Of a stretch of 64,000 nucleotides of DNA, positions 44,015 through 53,660 are shown in pieces (the first letter of the stretch is position 1; the number at the start of each line of letters is the position of its first letter). The DNA is taken from positions 1 through 64,000 of the forward strand of contig CAJTEY010000010.1 in assembly GCA_910575775.1 (NCBI GenBank), written 5' to 3'. Made by a program: the position numbers and the translations under genes. This DNA comes from Lachnospiraceae bacterium. GTDB taxonomy: Bacteria; Bacillota; Clostridia; Lachnospirales; Lachnospiraceae. Below the pieces are notes generated by a model, which was not told the origin of the DNA, did not search any database, and saw only the letters and a list, made by a program, of their open reading frames with translations.

Positions 44015-44713
44015 TTAATTATCTTTCTTCTTTGGTATTTCAATAGAAATGCTGGTTCCATTCTCCGTAGCTACTTCTATTGTCCCATTTAATAAAAAGA
44101 CTCTCTCTCTCACAACAGCTAAACCAAAATGCCTCTCCTTTCTTTCAGCTTCCGCCTGATCATATCCAATTCCATTATCCTTCACTTTTATTTGAAAATT
44201 ATCTTCTTCTTCCTTTAATGATATCATAATTCTATTTCCTTCGGAATGCTCAACTGCATTATGGACACATTCCTGAATAATGCGATATATCGTAATAAGA
44301 GAAATCTCCTTATCCTGATCTGACAGACTATCATCAATTTCATCAATATCCGCTATGATTTCAAAATGTCCATCCTGATTGATTAAAGAAAAAAGATTTA
44401 GAAGAGTCTGACGCAAACCCAGATCATCAAAAGTCATTGGCCTAAGATCATAAATTCTATTTCTGATATCATCGATTACTTTCCTAAGTCCTGTCCCAAT
44501 CGTTGCAAGTTCCAACTTAGCCTTTACAGGATCACAATCAATATAAAGAGAACTCAGCTCAACTTTATGAACAAGATGGGTGAGATTTTGAAGAGAACTA
44601 TCGTGAAGATCTCTCGCAATTCTCTGACGCTCCTTCTCCTGCACATCCAGGACAGAAAAATGTTTCATGTGAAACTCTGGAAAATTTTCTGTTTTATTAT
44701 TTCGACTATTCAT
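44015..44713 (-). CDS. Cytoplasmic HisKA_3 histidine kinase (DegS-like)
   Basis: This 232-residue kinase has no membrane helix. HisKA_3 box ERQRIARDLHDSSLQNLTHL gives the phospho-His. A helical dimer region follows, then HATPase with IIQECVHNAVEHSEGN (N box) and VKDNGIGYD (G1). It lacks any sensor domain beyond about 25 residues, so the signal may come from a partner protein. The codons for EFHMKHFS contain a parS-like site (44661-44676). Confidence 0.9.
   Translation of the reverse strand: MNSRNNKTENFPEFHMKHFSVLDVQEKERQRIARDLHDSSLQNLTHLVHKVELSSLYIDCDPVKAKLELATIGTGLRKVIDDIRNRIYDLRPMTFDDLGLRQTLLNLFSLINQDGHFEIIADIDEIDDSLSDQDKEISLITIYRIIQECVHNAVEHSEGNRIMISLKEEEDNFQIKVKDNGIGYDQAEAERKERHFGLAVVRERVFLLNGTIEVATENGTSISIEIPKKKDN
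44661..44676. promoter_or_regulatory. parS-like site 3, inside the kinase gene
   Basis: TGTTTCATGTGAAACT matches sites 1 and 2 in 15 of 16 bases. It lies in the coding sequence for residues FHMKHF, 1.4 kb from the other sites. Confidence 0.65.
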
Positions 44714-44885
44714 TACTTACCTCAATATCAAATTCCAATTTTACCCTTTTTCTACATTCCTATCCAATTTCCTTTGCGGCTATTATATACCAAAATTTGA
44801 TACAAGAAAAGAATATTCTAGAAATAGAATAGAAAAAATGGTATACTTTATGCATAAACCAAAAACCCGGAAGGAAAACAAATAC

Positions 44886-45830
44886 ATGCATAAAAAACTG
44901 ACTACAACAGTTCTATTAGCAGGAACATCCGTTGCTGCCATTCATGGAATCAATAGAGTACATACATCCCTGTGCACGATAAAAAATCTTCTCAATAATT
45001 CAGAAAATTACTACTATGAGTGGCGATTTGGAAAAATCAGATATCAGAAAAAAGGAAGCGGCAGCCCTCTTCTTTTCATCCATGATCTGACCGTTGGAAG
45101 TTCCAACTATGAGTTTCACAGGCTGATCAATAATCTGACAGAAAAGCATGAAGTGTATTCACTTGATCTTTTAGGATACGGCATGTCCGATAAGCCTGCA
45201 ATGACTTACACCAACAATCTCTATGAACAGCTTATCACTGACTTCATTAAAAATGTAATTGGCAGAAAAACGTCAGTTGTGGTAACAGGAGAATCTGTGC
45301 CCTTTGTCATTATGTCATGCCACAATTATCCAGATATCTTTAACAAAATGATATATATCAATCCACAGAGTCTCTATCTACAAAACCAAATTCCTTCCAG
45401 ACAGACAAGCCTGTTCAAGCTGCTCATCGAATCACCCGTGATTGGAACATTTATTTATCATCTATTCTCCAATCGTCCGAGCATAGAAAAGGCATTTTAT
45501 CAAACTTATTTTTACAACCCTGAAGAAGTCAGAGAAAAATATATTTATAACTATCTGGAAGCAGCCCATCTCGGTGGATATAATTCCAAGTATGCATTTG
45601 CCAGTTATACAGGCAAATATATGAACATGAATATTCTCAATGAATTAAAAGAAATCAATAACAGCATCCTAATCATAGGAGGTGAAAAAGAAAAGGAAAT
45701 AAAGACAATCATTGAAAACTATAAATACTATAACGCTTCCATCGAAGAATGCTTCATTCCTAAAACAAAACATCTTCCCCAGCTGGAAGCACCCGATGAA
45801 ATACTTGATCAAATTCGTATGTTCCTGTGA
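44886..45830 (+). CDS. Alpha/beta hydrolase with N-terminal membrane segment
   Basis: This 314-residue protein has an N-terminal hydrophobic stretch (LTTTVLLAGTSVAAIHGINR), probably an anchor. The hydrolase core has FIHDLTVGSS, YSLDLLGYGMSD, the nucleophile in VVTGESVPFV (G-E-S-x-P, an altered G-x-S-x-G), and a catalytic His in KTKHLPQLEAP. ATG 44886 has GGAAGG 12 nt upstream. It is the only plus-strand gene in this part and has its own promoter region; the substrate is unknown. Confidence 0.88.
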   Translation: MHKKLTTTVLLAGTSVAAIHGINRVHTSLCTIKNLLNNSENYYYEWRFGKIRYQKKGSGSPLLFIHDLTVGSSNYEFHRLINNLTEKHEVYSLDLLGYGMSDKPAMTYTNNLYEQLITDFIKNVIGRKTSVVVTGESVPFVIMSCHNYPDIFNKMIYINPQSLYLQNQIPSRQTSLFKLLIESPVIGTFIYHLFSNRPSIEKAFYQTYFYNPEEVREKYIYNYLEAAHLGGYNSKYAFASYTGKYMNMNILNELKEINNSILIIGGEKEKEIKTIIENYKYYNASIEECFIPKTKHLPQLEAPDEILDQIRMFL

Positions 45831-45859
45831 TCATTAGGAACAATATCTACAGCAAATGA

Positions 45860-46603
45860 TTACAATGGCTTTTTATTTGCCGTCCCTGCTTTCCGAGGAT
45901 ACTGCTTCGGAGTAGGGCGGCATTTTTCTATTACAACTAAGTTTCTATAAATATCAGAAAAAGGAAGCGTAAATCCCTTCTGTTCTGTTACCTTTCCTCC
46001 CAAAACAGAAATTGCATGTTGCGCTTCCATAATCTCTGTTTTCTTATTCTGTGATTCTACAGTAACCTTCTCGGATTTATAGGAAATAAATTTGCCGCCA
46101 ACTTTTACATAGGCCAGACAATATTCTGATAAAGCAGATAAATTTGCCACTGCCCTTGAAACACAGAGATCAAAAGATTCCCTCAACTTACCAGGCTTCG
46201 CAAAATCTTCCGCTCTGCCATGAATTGCTTCTGTGTCGGTAAGACCTAAAGTCTCAATCACTTCCTGCAAAAATCCTACCCTCTTATTCAAAGAATCCAG
46301 AAGTGTCAGTTTCAAACCCGGAAAAGCAATCTTAAGAGGCACACCCGGAAATCCCGCACCGGTCCCCACATCAATCACGGAAAGATTTTCGTTTATATCA
46401 CATACATGAACCAAAGAAAGGCTGTCAATGAAATGCTTCTTCATCACTTCATCAAATTCCGTGATCGCCGTCAGATTCATCACCTTATTTTTTTCCACTA
46501 ACATTTCATAGTAAGTAAGAAATTGATCAAATTGTACGTCCGATAACACAATATGTAATTCTTCCAGATCCTTTTTAAATTGTGTTAAGTTCTCTGCTTT
46601 CAA
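45860..46603 (-). CDS. rsmG: 16S rRNA (guanine-527-N7) methyltransferase
   Basis: This 247-residue SAM-dependent methyltransferase has IDVGTGAGFPGVPLKIA as the SAM motif, TLLDSLNKRVGFL and the CVSRAVANLS region of RsmG. The C-terminus has a basic tail (PRKAGTANKKPL). It methylates G527 of 16S rRNA, and loss gives low-level streptomycin resistance in other bacteria. It is transcribed after mnmG, the standard order next to the origin. Confidence 0.96.
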   Translation of the reverse strand: MKAENLTQFKKDLEELHIVLSDVQFDQFLTYYEMLVEKNKVMNLTAITEFDEVMKKHFIDSLSLVHVCDINENLSVIDVGTGAGFPGVPLKIAFPGLKLTLLDSLNKRVGFLQEVIETLGLTDTEAIHGRAEDFAKPGKLRESFDLCVSRAVANLSALSEYCLAYVKVGGKFISYKSEKVTVESQNKKTEIMEAQHAISVLGGKVTEQKGFTLPFSDIYRNLVVIEKCRPTPKQYPRKAGTANKKPL

Positions 46604-46661
46604 ATTTACACCTCATATTTTTCTTTCTTTATTATTTCATAATTTCCAAAAGGATTTCGTA

Positions 46662-48581
46662 TTACCTGTCTGTTTTTTTCCTACTGCTTTCCAGATATAC
46701 CAAAAGCACGGAAATATCCGCAGGCGACACACCAGATATTCGGGAAGCCTGTCCCACCGAAACAGGTTTGTAAGCAATCAGCTTCTGTCTCGCTTCCAGA
46801 CGCAGACTCCCGACCTCATTGTAATCCAGATCAGCCGGAATTTTTTTCTTTTCCATCTTTTTATAATGTTCTACCTGCTTCAATTGTCTTTCAATATATC
46901 CCTCATACTTAATCTCAATCTCCACCTGTTCCACCACATCATCTGGAAGAGGCATTCTCTCGAGATCTATGTCTGCAATGGTTTCATAAGTAAGCTCCGG
47001 GCGGCAGATCAGCTCAGCCAAAGTAACACCGGTTTTAAGTGGTGCGCTTTCATGGGCTGACAAAAATTCCTGTATCCATTTCGATGCACCGACAACAGTA
47101 TTTTTTAAACGAAAAACTTCCGCATCAATCTGCTCTCTCTTACATAAAACCGCTTTATAAAGTTGTTCTGAAACCAATCCAACCTCATAACCAATCTGAC
47201 GCAGCCTGAGATCCGCATTATCCTGACGTAGCAAAAGACGATACTCCGCCCTGGAAGTCATCATCCGATAAGGTTCAAAATTATCCTTCGTCACCAGATC
47301 GTCTATTAAAACACCTATATAAGCCTGGGAGCGGTCCAGAACAATCTGCTCTTTTCCCTGCATGGACAGTGATGCATTGATACCCGCTATGAGACCCTGT
47401 GCTGCCGCTTCCTCATAGCCGCTGCTGCCGTTAAACTGTCCACCGCTGAAAAGTCCTCTGATACTCTTAAACTCCAGAGTGGGATAAAGCTGCTTTGGAT
47501 CAATACAATCATATTCAATGGCATAAGCATTTCTCACCATTTTGCAATGTTCCATTCCGGGTACCGTGCGATACATTGCAAGCTGCACATCCTCGGGAAG
47601 AGAAGATGACATACCGCTCACATACATTTCATTAGTATGAAGTCCTTCAGGTTCAATAAAAACCTGATGCCTGTCTTTATCCGAAAACTTAACTACTTTA
47701 TCCTCAATGGAAGGGCAGTATCTGGGCCCTGTCCCCTCTATTACCCCTGCGTAGATAGGAGATCTGTCAAGATTCGCTCTTATAATATCGTGGGTCTGTT
47801 CATTTGTATAAGTGAGATAACAGGAAACCTGATCGATCTGTACCTCATCCGGGTCTGTCGAAAAAGAAAAGGGAATGACTTTCTCATCACCGAACTGTTC
47901 TTCCATCCGATCCAGATCAAGAGAACGCCTATCCATTCTGGCCGGCGTGCCGGTCTTAAACCGACGCATTTCAATTCCCAGTTCTAAAAGGGAATCCGTC
48001 AGATGGTTTGCTGCCTGCAAGCCGTTTGGTCCCGTATAAGTGATAGCCTCCCCGCAAAGGCATCTTGCCTTCAGATAAGTGCCAGTACATAAAATAACAG
48101 TCTTACATTCATAAACAGTTCCTGTAAAGGTTTTCAATCCCACTATTCTACGGCTTACGGAATCAGAAGAAGTCTCCTGCATTTCCTCCACGAGAAGTTC
48201 ACAGACTTCTGCCTGTTTGATCGTCAAATGATCCTGACTTTCCAGCACCTTACGCATCGCACGGGAATACTCCGCCTTATCCGCCTGTGCTCTCAAAGAA
48301 TGCACCGCCGGACCTTTGGACTTGTTTAACATCTTAGACTGGATAAATGTTTTATCTATATTTTTCCCCATTTCCCCGCCAAGTGCATCAATTTCTCTCA
48401 CAAGATGTCCCTTCGAAGTTCCACCGATATTCGGATTACAGGGCATAAGGGCAATACTGTCTACGCTCACCGTAAAAATCACAGTTTCAAATCCAAGCCT
48501 TGCACAGGCCAGAGCAGCTTCGCATCCCGCATGTCCCGCACCGACCACACAGACATCGTATGTTTCTCTTAATTCCGACAT
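46662..48581 (-). CDS. mnmG: tRNA uridine-34 carboxymethylaminomethyl synthesis enzyme MnmG (GidA)
   Basis: This 639-residue FAD protein begins with [20 protein letters not shown], followed by [20 protein letters not shown], the catalytic-Cys region [15 protein letters not shown] and the C-terminal helical domain. With MnmE it modifies U34 of tRNAs that read split codon boxes. ATG 48581 (MSEL) is preferred to the longer start, with GAGG 8 nt upstream. mnmE lies 28 bp upstream and rsmG downstream, the usual order. Confidence 0.96.
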   Translation of the reverse strand: MSELRETYDVCVVGAGHAGCEAALACARLGFETVIFTVSVDSIALMPCNPNIGGTSKGHLVREIDALGGEMGKNIDKTFIQSKMLNKSKGPAVHSLRAQADKAEYSRAMRKVLESQDHLTIKQAEVCELLVEEMQETSSDSVSRRIVGLKTFTGTVYECKTVILCTGTYLKARCLCGEAITYTGPNGLQAANHLTDSLLELGIEMRRFKTGTPARMDRRSLDLDRMEEQFGDEKVIPFSFSTDPDEVQIDQVSCYLTYTNEQTHDIIRANLDRSPIYAGVIEGTGPRYCPSIEDKVVKFSDKDRHQVFIEPEGLHTNEMYVSGMSSSLPEDVQLAMYRTVPGMEHCKMVRNAYAIEYDCIDPKQLYPTLEFKSIRGLFSGGQFNGSSGYEEAAAQGLIAGINASLSMQGKEQIVLDRSQAYIGVLIDDLVTKDNFEPYRMMTSRAEYRLLLRQDNADLRLRQIGYEVGLVSEQLYKAVLCKREQIDAEVFRLKNTVVGASKWIQEFLSAHESAPLKTGVTLAELICRPELTYETIADIDLERMPLPDDVVEQVEIEIKYEGYIERQLKQVEHYKKMEKKKIPADLDYNEVGSLRLEARQKLIAYKPVSVGQASRISGVSPADISVLLVYLESSRKKTDR

Positions 48582-48609
48582 GTTCATTACCTCATCTATC
48601 CATTCAAAT

Positions 48610-50073
48610 TCACTTTCCCATACAAAATTTTGAAAAGATCTCATTCACCAGATCATCGCCCACTTCCTCTCCGATAATCTTTCCGAGAGAAGCATATGCG
48701 CTCATCAGATCAATGGAATAAAAATCTTCCGGCATCTGGTTTTCCAGGCTGCCGCAAACCTGATTCATACTTTCAAGAGCTTCTAAAAGAGCCTCTTTAT
48801 GGCGGGAACTGGTAATGCAGATTTCATCATTATAAGAAATCTGACCATGAAAAAACATTTTTTTGATCACATGAACGAGCGTGTCCATACCATCGTTTTC
48901 TTTGGCAGAAATTTTAACCATAACGATATTATCATTTCCGTCATGCAGCCCCTCTTCCTCCTCCATATTTTCAGAAACCATATACACACTTCCCCTTTTT
49001 TCGGAAACACTCGAAAGCAGCTCATTGACCGCCGTCAAATCTACCACTTCATCCAGATCCGATTTATTTAAAAGAAGGATCGTTTTCTTATCTTTTATCA
49101 TTCTCATAATATCTGCATCATTCTCATCAAGAGGGACAGAAGAATCCATCACATATAAAATCAGATCCGCATCTTCAGAAATCGTCTTAGCTTTCTCCAC
49201 ACCTATTTTTTCCACCGTATCTTCCGTATTTCTGATGCCTGCGGTATCTATGATATTTAAAGTGATATCTCCCAAATAAATGGTTTCTTCCAGTGTATCT
49301 CTCGTGGTTCCCGCTATATCTGTTACGATCGCCCGATCCTGTCCTACCATAAGATTTAACAGAGAAGATTTTCCAACATTCGGTTTTCCCACAATAACCG
49401 TGCAGATACCTTCTTTCAACATTTTTCCGTCATCCGCAGAATTGAGAAGTTTCTTCAACTCTTTTATCACAAAACTAACCTGGTCTGATAATTTTTCTGC
49501 ATACCCTTCCAGGCTTATATGTTCCGGGTCATCCAAAGCAGACTCAATAAATGCAATCTCATATAAAATCTTTTCCCGAAGCGCCTTTATTTTTTCAAAT
49601 ACAGAACCTCTGAGCTGTTTTATTGAAGACTTGAGAGCAAACTGATTTTTTGCATGAATCACGTCCATGACCGCTTCCGCCCTGGAAAGATCGATCCTCC
49701 CGTTTAAAAAAGCCCGCTTTGTAAATTCTCCAGGCTCTGCCAGTCTGGCTCCCGCCTCTATCGCCGTCATCAGAATTTTTTTCATCATCAGAGCGCCGCC
49801 ATGACAATTAATTTCCACTGTATCTTCCATCGTATAACTGTGAGGCGCCCTCATAACGGAAACCATGACTTCATCTATCAGGCTTCCATCCTTTTCTACG
49901 ACAAATCCATAATGGATGGTATGAGATTCATACGTAAGAAGAACTTCTCTATTTTTTTTATTACGATATATTTTGTTGACAATCGGAATTGCTTCATCCC
50001 CACTCACCCTAATGATTCCTATTCCAGAATCAGATAAGGCAGTAGCAATGGCAGCGATTGTATCTGTTCTCAT
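48610..50073 (-). CDS. mnmE: tRNA modification GTPase MnmE (TrmE)
   Basis: The 487-residue protein has an N-terminal folate-binding domain ([17 protein letters not shown]), helical domain, GTPase domain with G1 [25 protein letters not shown]3 DTAGIR, G4 LLNKSD, and the C-terminal FCMGK with the catalytic Cys. It is about 30 residues longer than the common 450-460 because of an insertion, [17 protein letters not shown], after the G4 region. It works with MnmG. Confidence 0.95.
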   Translation of the reverse strand: MRTDTIAAIATALSDSGIGIIRVSGDEAIPIVNKIYRNKKNREVLLTYESHTIHYGFVVEKDGSLIDEVMVSVMRAPHSYTMEDTVEINCHGGALMMKKILMTAIEAGARLAEPGEFTKRAFLNGRIDLSRAEAVMDVIHAKNQFALKSSIKQLRGSVFEKIKALREKILYEIAFIESALDDPEHISLEGYAEKLSDQVSFVIKELKKLLNSADDGKMLKEGICTVIVGKPNVGKSSLLNLMVGQDRAIVTDIAGTTRDTLEETIYLGDITLNIIDTAGIRNTEDTVEKIGVEKAKTISEDADLILYVMDSSVPLDENDADIMRMIKDKKTILLLNKSDLDEVVDLTAVNELLSSVSEKRGSVYMVSENMEEEEGLHDGNDNIVMVKISAKENDGMDTLVHVIKKMFFHGQISYNDEICITSSRHKEALLEALESMNQVCGSLENQMPEDFYSIDLMSAYASLGKIIGEEVGDDLVNEIFSKFCMGK

Positions 50074-50208
50074 AATTACCTCTCCATGTCAAAGTCATTT
50101 TTCAAATCTATATTATAAGACTCTGTACTTTTCTGCAGTTATTCAATTTTACTACATACGCCGCAAAAAATCCACTATGTATGAAATTTGCCGCACTACG
50201 CACTACAT

Positions 50209-50241
50209 AAAAACCGGCAGGTAAATATACCCGCCGGTTTT
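50209..50241 (-). terminator. Terminator between khpB and mnmE
   Basis: AAAACCGGCAGGTA pairs with TACCCGCCGGTTTT (one mismatch), and on the minus strand TTTTTATG follows. It lies 20 bp past the khpB stop, so the rpmH-yidC-khpB transcript probably ends here. Confidence 0.8.
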
Positions 50242-50260
50242 CACACATTCTTTTTTCTCT

Positions 50261-50950
50261 TTATTCGTCTTCTTTATTATAGTAACTTTTTTCGTAACCC
50301 TTATCGTATCTTTTTTCATTTCTCTCATACTTTTTCAGTACCACAACCACATGACGGAAAGGCTCGTCACCTTCACTGTAAGTTGTCACATACTTATCAT
50401 TCTGAAGAGCGGAATGAATGATTCTTCTCTCATAAGGATTCATAGGCTCAAGAGAAACAGGTCTTTTGGTTCTTTTAACCTTATAAGAAATATTCCTGGC
50501 CAGATTTTCCAGCGTTTCTTTTCTTCTCTTACGATAGTTTTCCGTATCAACCTTAACTCTGACATAATTTTCTGTATCCTTATTGACTACAAGAGATACA
50601 AGATACTGTAAAGAATCCAGTGTCTGTCCTCTCTTGCCGATCAGGATACCCATTTCATCGCCTGAAAGTTCAATATCCATAGCGTTTTCTTCTTCGTTGT
50701 AACTGATATTTGCCACAACCGTAAGATCCATCGCCGCGAACACATCCTTAAGAAAATCTTTCGCCTTGTCTTCCACAGAAGATTTCACTCTTACCTTAAT
50801 AACAGCGGGTCTTGCACCAATACCAAGCAATCCTGTTTTTCCTTCATCAACTACTTCATATTCCAGTTTATCACTGGTCACTGTAAATTTCTGACATGCA
50901 TCTGTGATCGCATCATCAACAGTTTTTGCGGATATTTCAATATAGTCCAT
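50261..50950 (-). CDS. khpB: RNA-binding protein KhpB (Jag/SpoIIIJ-associated)
   Basis: The 229-residue protein has an N-terminal Jag domain (EISAKTVDDAITDACQKF), a KH domain with ISYNEEENAMDIELSGDEMG and GILIGKRGQTLDSLQYLVS (the GxxG loop), and a C-terminal R3H domain (NPYERRIIHSALQND). It binds RNA with KhpA and affects cell wall growth in relatives. A tyrosine-rich tail (RYDKGYEKSYYNKEDE) ends it. It lies next to yidC in the usual order. Confidence 0.95.
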   Translation of the reverse strand: MDYIEISAKTVDDAITDACQKFTVTSDKLEYEVVDEGKTGLLGIGARPAVIKVRVKSSVEDKAKDFLKDVFAAMDLTVVANISYNEEENAMDIELSGDEMGILIGKRGQTLDSLQYLVSLVVNKDTENYVRVKVDTENYRKRRKETLENLARNISYKVKRTKRPVSLEPMNPYERRIIHSALQNDKYVTTYSEGDEPFRHVVVVLKKYERNEKRYDKGYEKSYYNKEDE

Positions 50951-50966
50951 TTTCTTACCCCCTATT

Positions 50967-52271
50967 TTACTTATTCTTTTTCTCGTTATACTCTCTTACC
51001 ATATTAGCCTTCGACATCATACTGCCGGGTTTGGCGTTTTTACTGTAATATTCCGTTGATTTTCTGACAAGCTCATCCTTTTCCTCCTGGCTCATCTGAG
51101 AGGATACGGAAGCCTTCGACGCCATACCGGCATTTTTTGTGTTCATGCTCGCATAAGATGCCATCTTCTCCGCTTTTTGGCCGGCCTTTTCCATTTTCTT
51201 TTTGGCCTTACCCTCATTTTTCTTAACAATCTCATCCAGATCCATCTTATCAATATGTTTGTTAATCAGAATCTGCTGGATGCTTCTCACCACCGCACCG
51301 GCTACCCAGTAAAGTCCCATACCTGCAGGCAGGGTATAACAGAAGACCGCCGACATAATAGGCATGATCATATTCATGGTTTTCATGGACTGCATCATGG
51401 TATTTTGCTGCTCATTATCCGTATTTGTTTCCTGCTGCGGCATAAGCTTCACATTAATCCACTGTGTAACTGCCGCCAGAACAGGAATTACAAAAGCAGC
51501 AATCATCATAATCACAGAACCATCAGCTCTCGCTTCACCAAAAGTAAAGGCAGGTGAGTTTGACATACTCAGTCCCAAAAAATTATTATACTGGTCAAGC
51601 AGAGACAACGTATGGTCAATATCTCCAGAAAGATTGGAAAAATGTTCTTTCAAACTTGTCCACTCTGCACTGGAAGCCGTATTTAATACATCCACGAAGG
51701 TATTCTGTACATAGGAAGTAACGCCGCCGACAAAATTTTCATTGGCAAACTGCTTTTCGTACATCCCAAAATTTTTAAAACCTTTGAGAAATTCCACACT
51801 TCCCGGCTCTTTGATCAGATTATCTACCAGCGGGAAAAAGGCGTCTTTTACCTTTCCGACATAAGCGGGTATATTGCTGATCACACGATAGAGAGCCAAT
51901 AAAATCGGCATCTGAATCAAAAGTTGTATACAGCTGCCGGAAGGAGACACTCCATATTTTGCATATACCGCCTGCGTCTCCATATTCATAGCCATCATTG
52001 AATCATTATCTTTTTTATTTTTATACTTTTTCTGAATCGCCTGTAGTTCTGGATTCATTTTTACCTGTAACTTTGAAAACTTCTGCTGTTTGATGGTAAG
52101 AGGCATCAGCAACAGATAAATAACGATCGTAAATAATATAATGGCAAGTCCAATATTTGGAATGCCAATTTTATCTATCACAAAAAAGATGCCTTCCATA
52201 ATATAACCCAGCAGTTTAGCTACAGGTCCCAAAATAATACCTGTATTCTGGGTCAACAAAATATCTGACAA
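50967..52271 (-). CDS. yidC: Membrane protein insertase YidC (SpoIIIJ/OxaA)
   Basis: In this 434-residue insertase, N-terminal helices (IGLAIILFTIVIYLLLMPLT) contain the hydrophilic-groove Lys/Arg region before the IKQQKFSKLQVKMNPELQAI cytosolic loop. Further helices follow from GSCIQLLIQMPILLALYRVI, and MGLYWVAGAVVRSIQQILI near the end. The C-terminal tail of about 90 residues is basic and disordered and probably binds the ribosome. There is an unusually long extracytoplasmic insertion (residues 150-230). No lipobox is seen. Length is greater than the 280 typical for Bacillus. Confidence 0.94.
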   Translation of the reverse strand: MSDILLTQNTGIILGPVAKLLGYIMEGIFFVIDKIGIPNIGLAIILFTIVIYLLLMPLTIKQQKFSKLQVKMNPELQAIQKKYKNKKDNDSMMAMNMETQAVYAKYGVSPSGSCIQLLIQMPILLALYRVISNIPAYVGKVKDAFFPLVDNLIKEPGSVEFLKGFKNFGMYEKQFANENFVGGVTSYVQNTFVDVLNTASSAEWTSLKEHFSNLSGDIDHTLSLLDQYNNFLGLSMSNSPAFTFGEARADGSVIMMIAAFVIPVLAAVTQWINVKLMPQQETNTDNEQQNTMMQSMKTMNMIMPIMSAVFCYTLPAGMGLYWVAGAVVRSIQQILINKHIDKMDLDEIVKKNEGKAKKKMEKAGQKAEKMASYASMNTKNAGMASKASVSSQMSQEEKDELVRKSTEYYSKNAKPGSMMSKANMVREYNEKKNK

Positions 52272-52311
52272 AATATCTTACCTCCTTACAAAAAATCACT
52301 TTCTCCTGCCG

Positions 52312-52542
52312 TTATGGAACAGGATCATAACCACCTTTTGAAAAAGGATTACATCTGCATATTCTCCAAAAAGCAAGAAGCCCTCCTTTGAGAGCGCCAT
52401 ATTTTTCGACAGCCTCCAGCCCGTATTCCGAACAGGTTGGAATATAAGGGCATTTCGTGCTCTTCATGGGAGAAATATATTTTCTATAGAATTTGATAAA
52501 ACCAATCATAACTTTTTTCATCATAAATTCTAACTGTAACAT
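52312..52542 (-). CDS. yidD: Membrane insertion factor YidD
   Basis: The 76-residue protein has [20 protein letters not shown] and [20 protein letters not shown], then [14 protein letters not shown], the complete YidD motif with its Cys residues. It assists YidC. ATG 52542 is taken because GAGG stands 10 nt before it. A shorter start at the MKKV codons is possible. It overlaps no gene and lies between rnpA and yidC. Confidence 0.93.
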   Translation of the reverse strand: MLQLEFMMKKVMIGFIKFYRKYISPMKSTKCPYIPTCSEYGLEAVEKYGALKGGLLAFWRICRCNPFSKGGYDPVP

Positions 52543-52588
52543 ATTCTTACGACCTCAGCAGTAAATGCCTCGAACCATACCGAAATAG

Positions 52589-52951
52589 TTACTTTTCCTC
52601 ATCACCATAAAAATAAATTTTGATAATATGATGAAGTTTTGAAAGATGTAACAGTGCGCTTTCGATTTCAAAAAAACCAACCGATGCCGCACTTTTTCTT
52701 GCAACGACTACTATATCTAAACCACTATTAAATATATTTTCGTGTAGCCGGTAACTCTCTCTCACCAGTCTGGCAAAGCGGTGTCTCACTACACTGTTAC
52801 CCACTTTCCTGCTGGCGGATATTCCCAGTCTGTTTATGCCTTTGTTGTTTTCCAATACATACATCACCAGATACTTGTCAGCATAACTCCTGCCATTTTT
52901 ATAAACATTCCGGAAATCAGTATTCTTTTTTAAAGATTCAGAAAATAGCAC
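52589..52951 (-). CDS. rnpA: Ribonuclease P protein component
   Basis: The 120-residue basic protein has ESLKKNTDFRNVYKNGRSYA at the N-terminus and NSVVRHRFARLVRESYRLH, the RNR-motif helix that binds pre-tRNA. It aids the RNase P RNA in maturing tRNA 5' ends. It lies 87 bp after rpmH, with which it shares a promoter. Confidence 0.95.
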   Translation of the reverse strand: MLFSESLKKNTDFRNVYKNGRSYADKYLVMYVLENNKGINRLGISASRKVGNSVVRHRFARLVRESYRLHENIFNSGLDIVVVARKSAASVGFFEIESALLHLSKLHHIIKIYFYGDEEK

Positions 52952-53038
52952 TTTATTCTACCTCTCCAGACTTAAGCAGCGTCAACACGCAGGATCACTG
53001 CTCCGAGTAGTTAGAAAAATAGGCCACATAAATGCGGC

Positions 53039-53173
53039 CTATGCTGATAATCTCTTTCTTCCTTTTGCACGTCTTGCAGCTAAGACTTTTCTTCCACCCT
53101 TGGTACTCATTCTTTTCCTGAATCCGTGAACCTTAGCTCTATGCCTTTTTTTAGGCTGAAACGTCATTTTCAT
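53039..53173 (-). CDS. rpmH: 50S ribosomal protein L34
   Basis: The 44-residue protein starts [20 protein letters not shown] and ends with [11 protein letters not shown], fully typical of L34. ATG 53173 has AGGAGGTGCAATGGG upstream, so the longer frame is rejected. It is the first gene of the leftward operon next to the origin. Confidence 0.97.
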   Translation of the reverse strand: MKMTFQPKKRHRAKVHGFRKRMSTKGGRKVLAARRAKGRKRLSA

Positions 53174-53254
53174 CCCATTGCACCTCCTTCTCAAAACCTT
53201 ACTGATTTTATAAGGTAAACCTAATGTTATCACATTTCGGAAAACAACATGTTG

Positions 53255-53283
53255 ATTATATATAATTAATAGGAAAACGTCAA
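53255..53283 (-). promoter_or_regulatory. rpmH promoter
   Basis: On the minus strand TTGACG (53278-53283) and TATAAT (53255-53260) are spaced by 17 bp, a near-perfect sigma-A promoter. About 80 bp of leader precede rpmH. Confidence 0.8.
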
Positions 53284-53332
53284 GTAAAACTGCGGATATT
53301 TTTGACTTTTTTATTTTTTGGCTTTACATAAC

Positions 53333-53534
53333 TAATCCACAATATGTTGATAAATATGTGGATAACTTTCACTGTTATTGTTGAAAAATATTCTAAACTT
53401 ATATTTTATCCATGTGAAAATGGTTTATACTTTTTCTGAGAGTTATTCACATAGACTTTTTATCAAAATATCATATGTTAACCTTTTTTCAATTATCCAC
53501 AATTCTCTTCCTGACGTGTTTTTCGCGTGGATAA
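53333..53534. other. oriC, left part (DnaA-box cluster)
   Basis: DnaA boxes on both strands upstream of dnaA: TAATCCACA 53333-53341, TGTGGATAA 53357-53365, TTATCCATG 53406-53414, TTATTCACA 53443-53451, TTATCCACA 53493-53501, CGTGGATAA 53526-53534. The surrounding sequence is very AT-rich. This is the usual rpmH-dnaA intergenic part of the origin. Confidence 0.9.
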
Positions 53535-53542
53535 CTTATCAT

Positions 53543-53571
53543 TTGAATTTTTTCAATGTTTGTATTATTAT
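53543..53571 (+). promoter_or_regulatory. Probable dnaA promoter
   Basis: TTGAAT (53543-53548), a 17-bp spacer and TATTAT (53566-53571) lie 90 bp before dnaA. They start just after the last DnaA box, which suits autoregulation by DnaA. Confidence 0.6.
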
Positions 53572-53660
53572 ATATGGTAGGATAATTTTGATGTGACGTA
53601 AATTTAACTAATATATTACGAAATCATTTTATATTAAAAAACAATGAGGTTACGGATATT

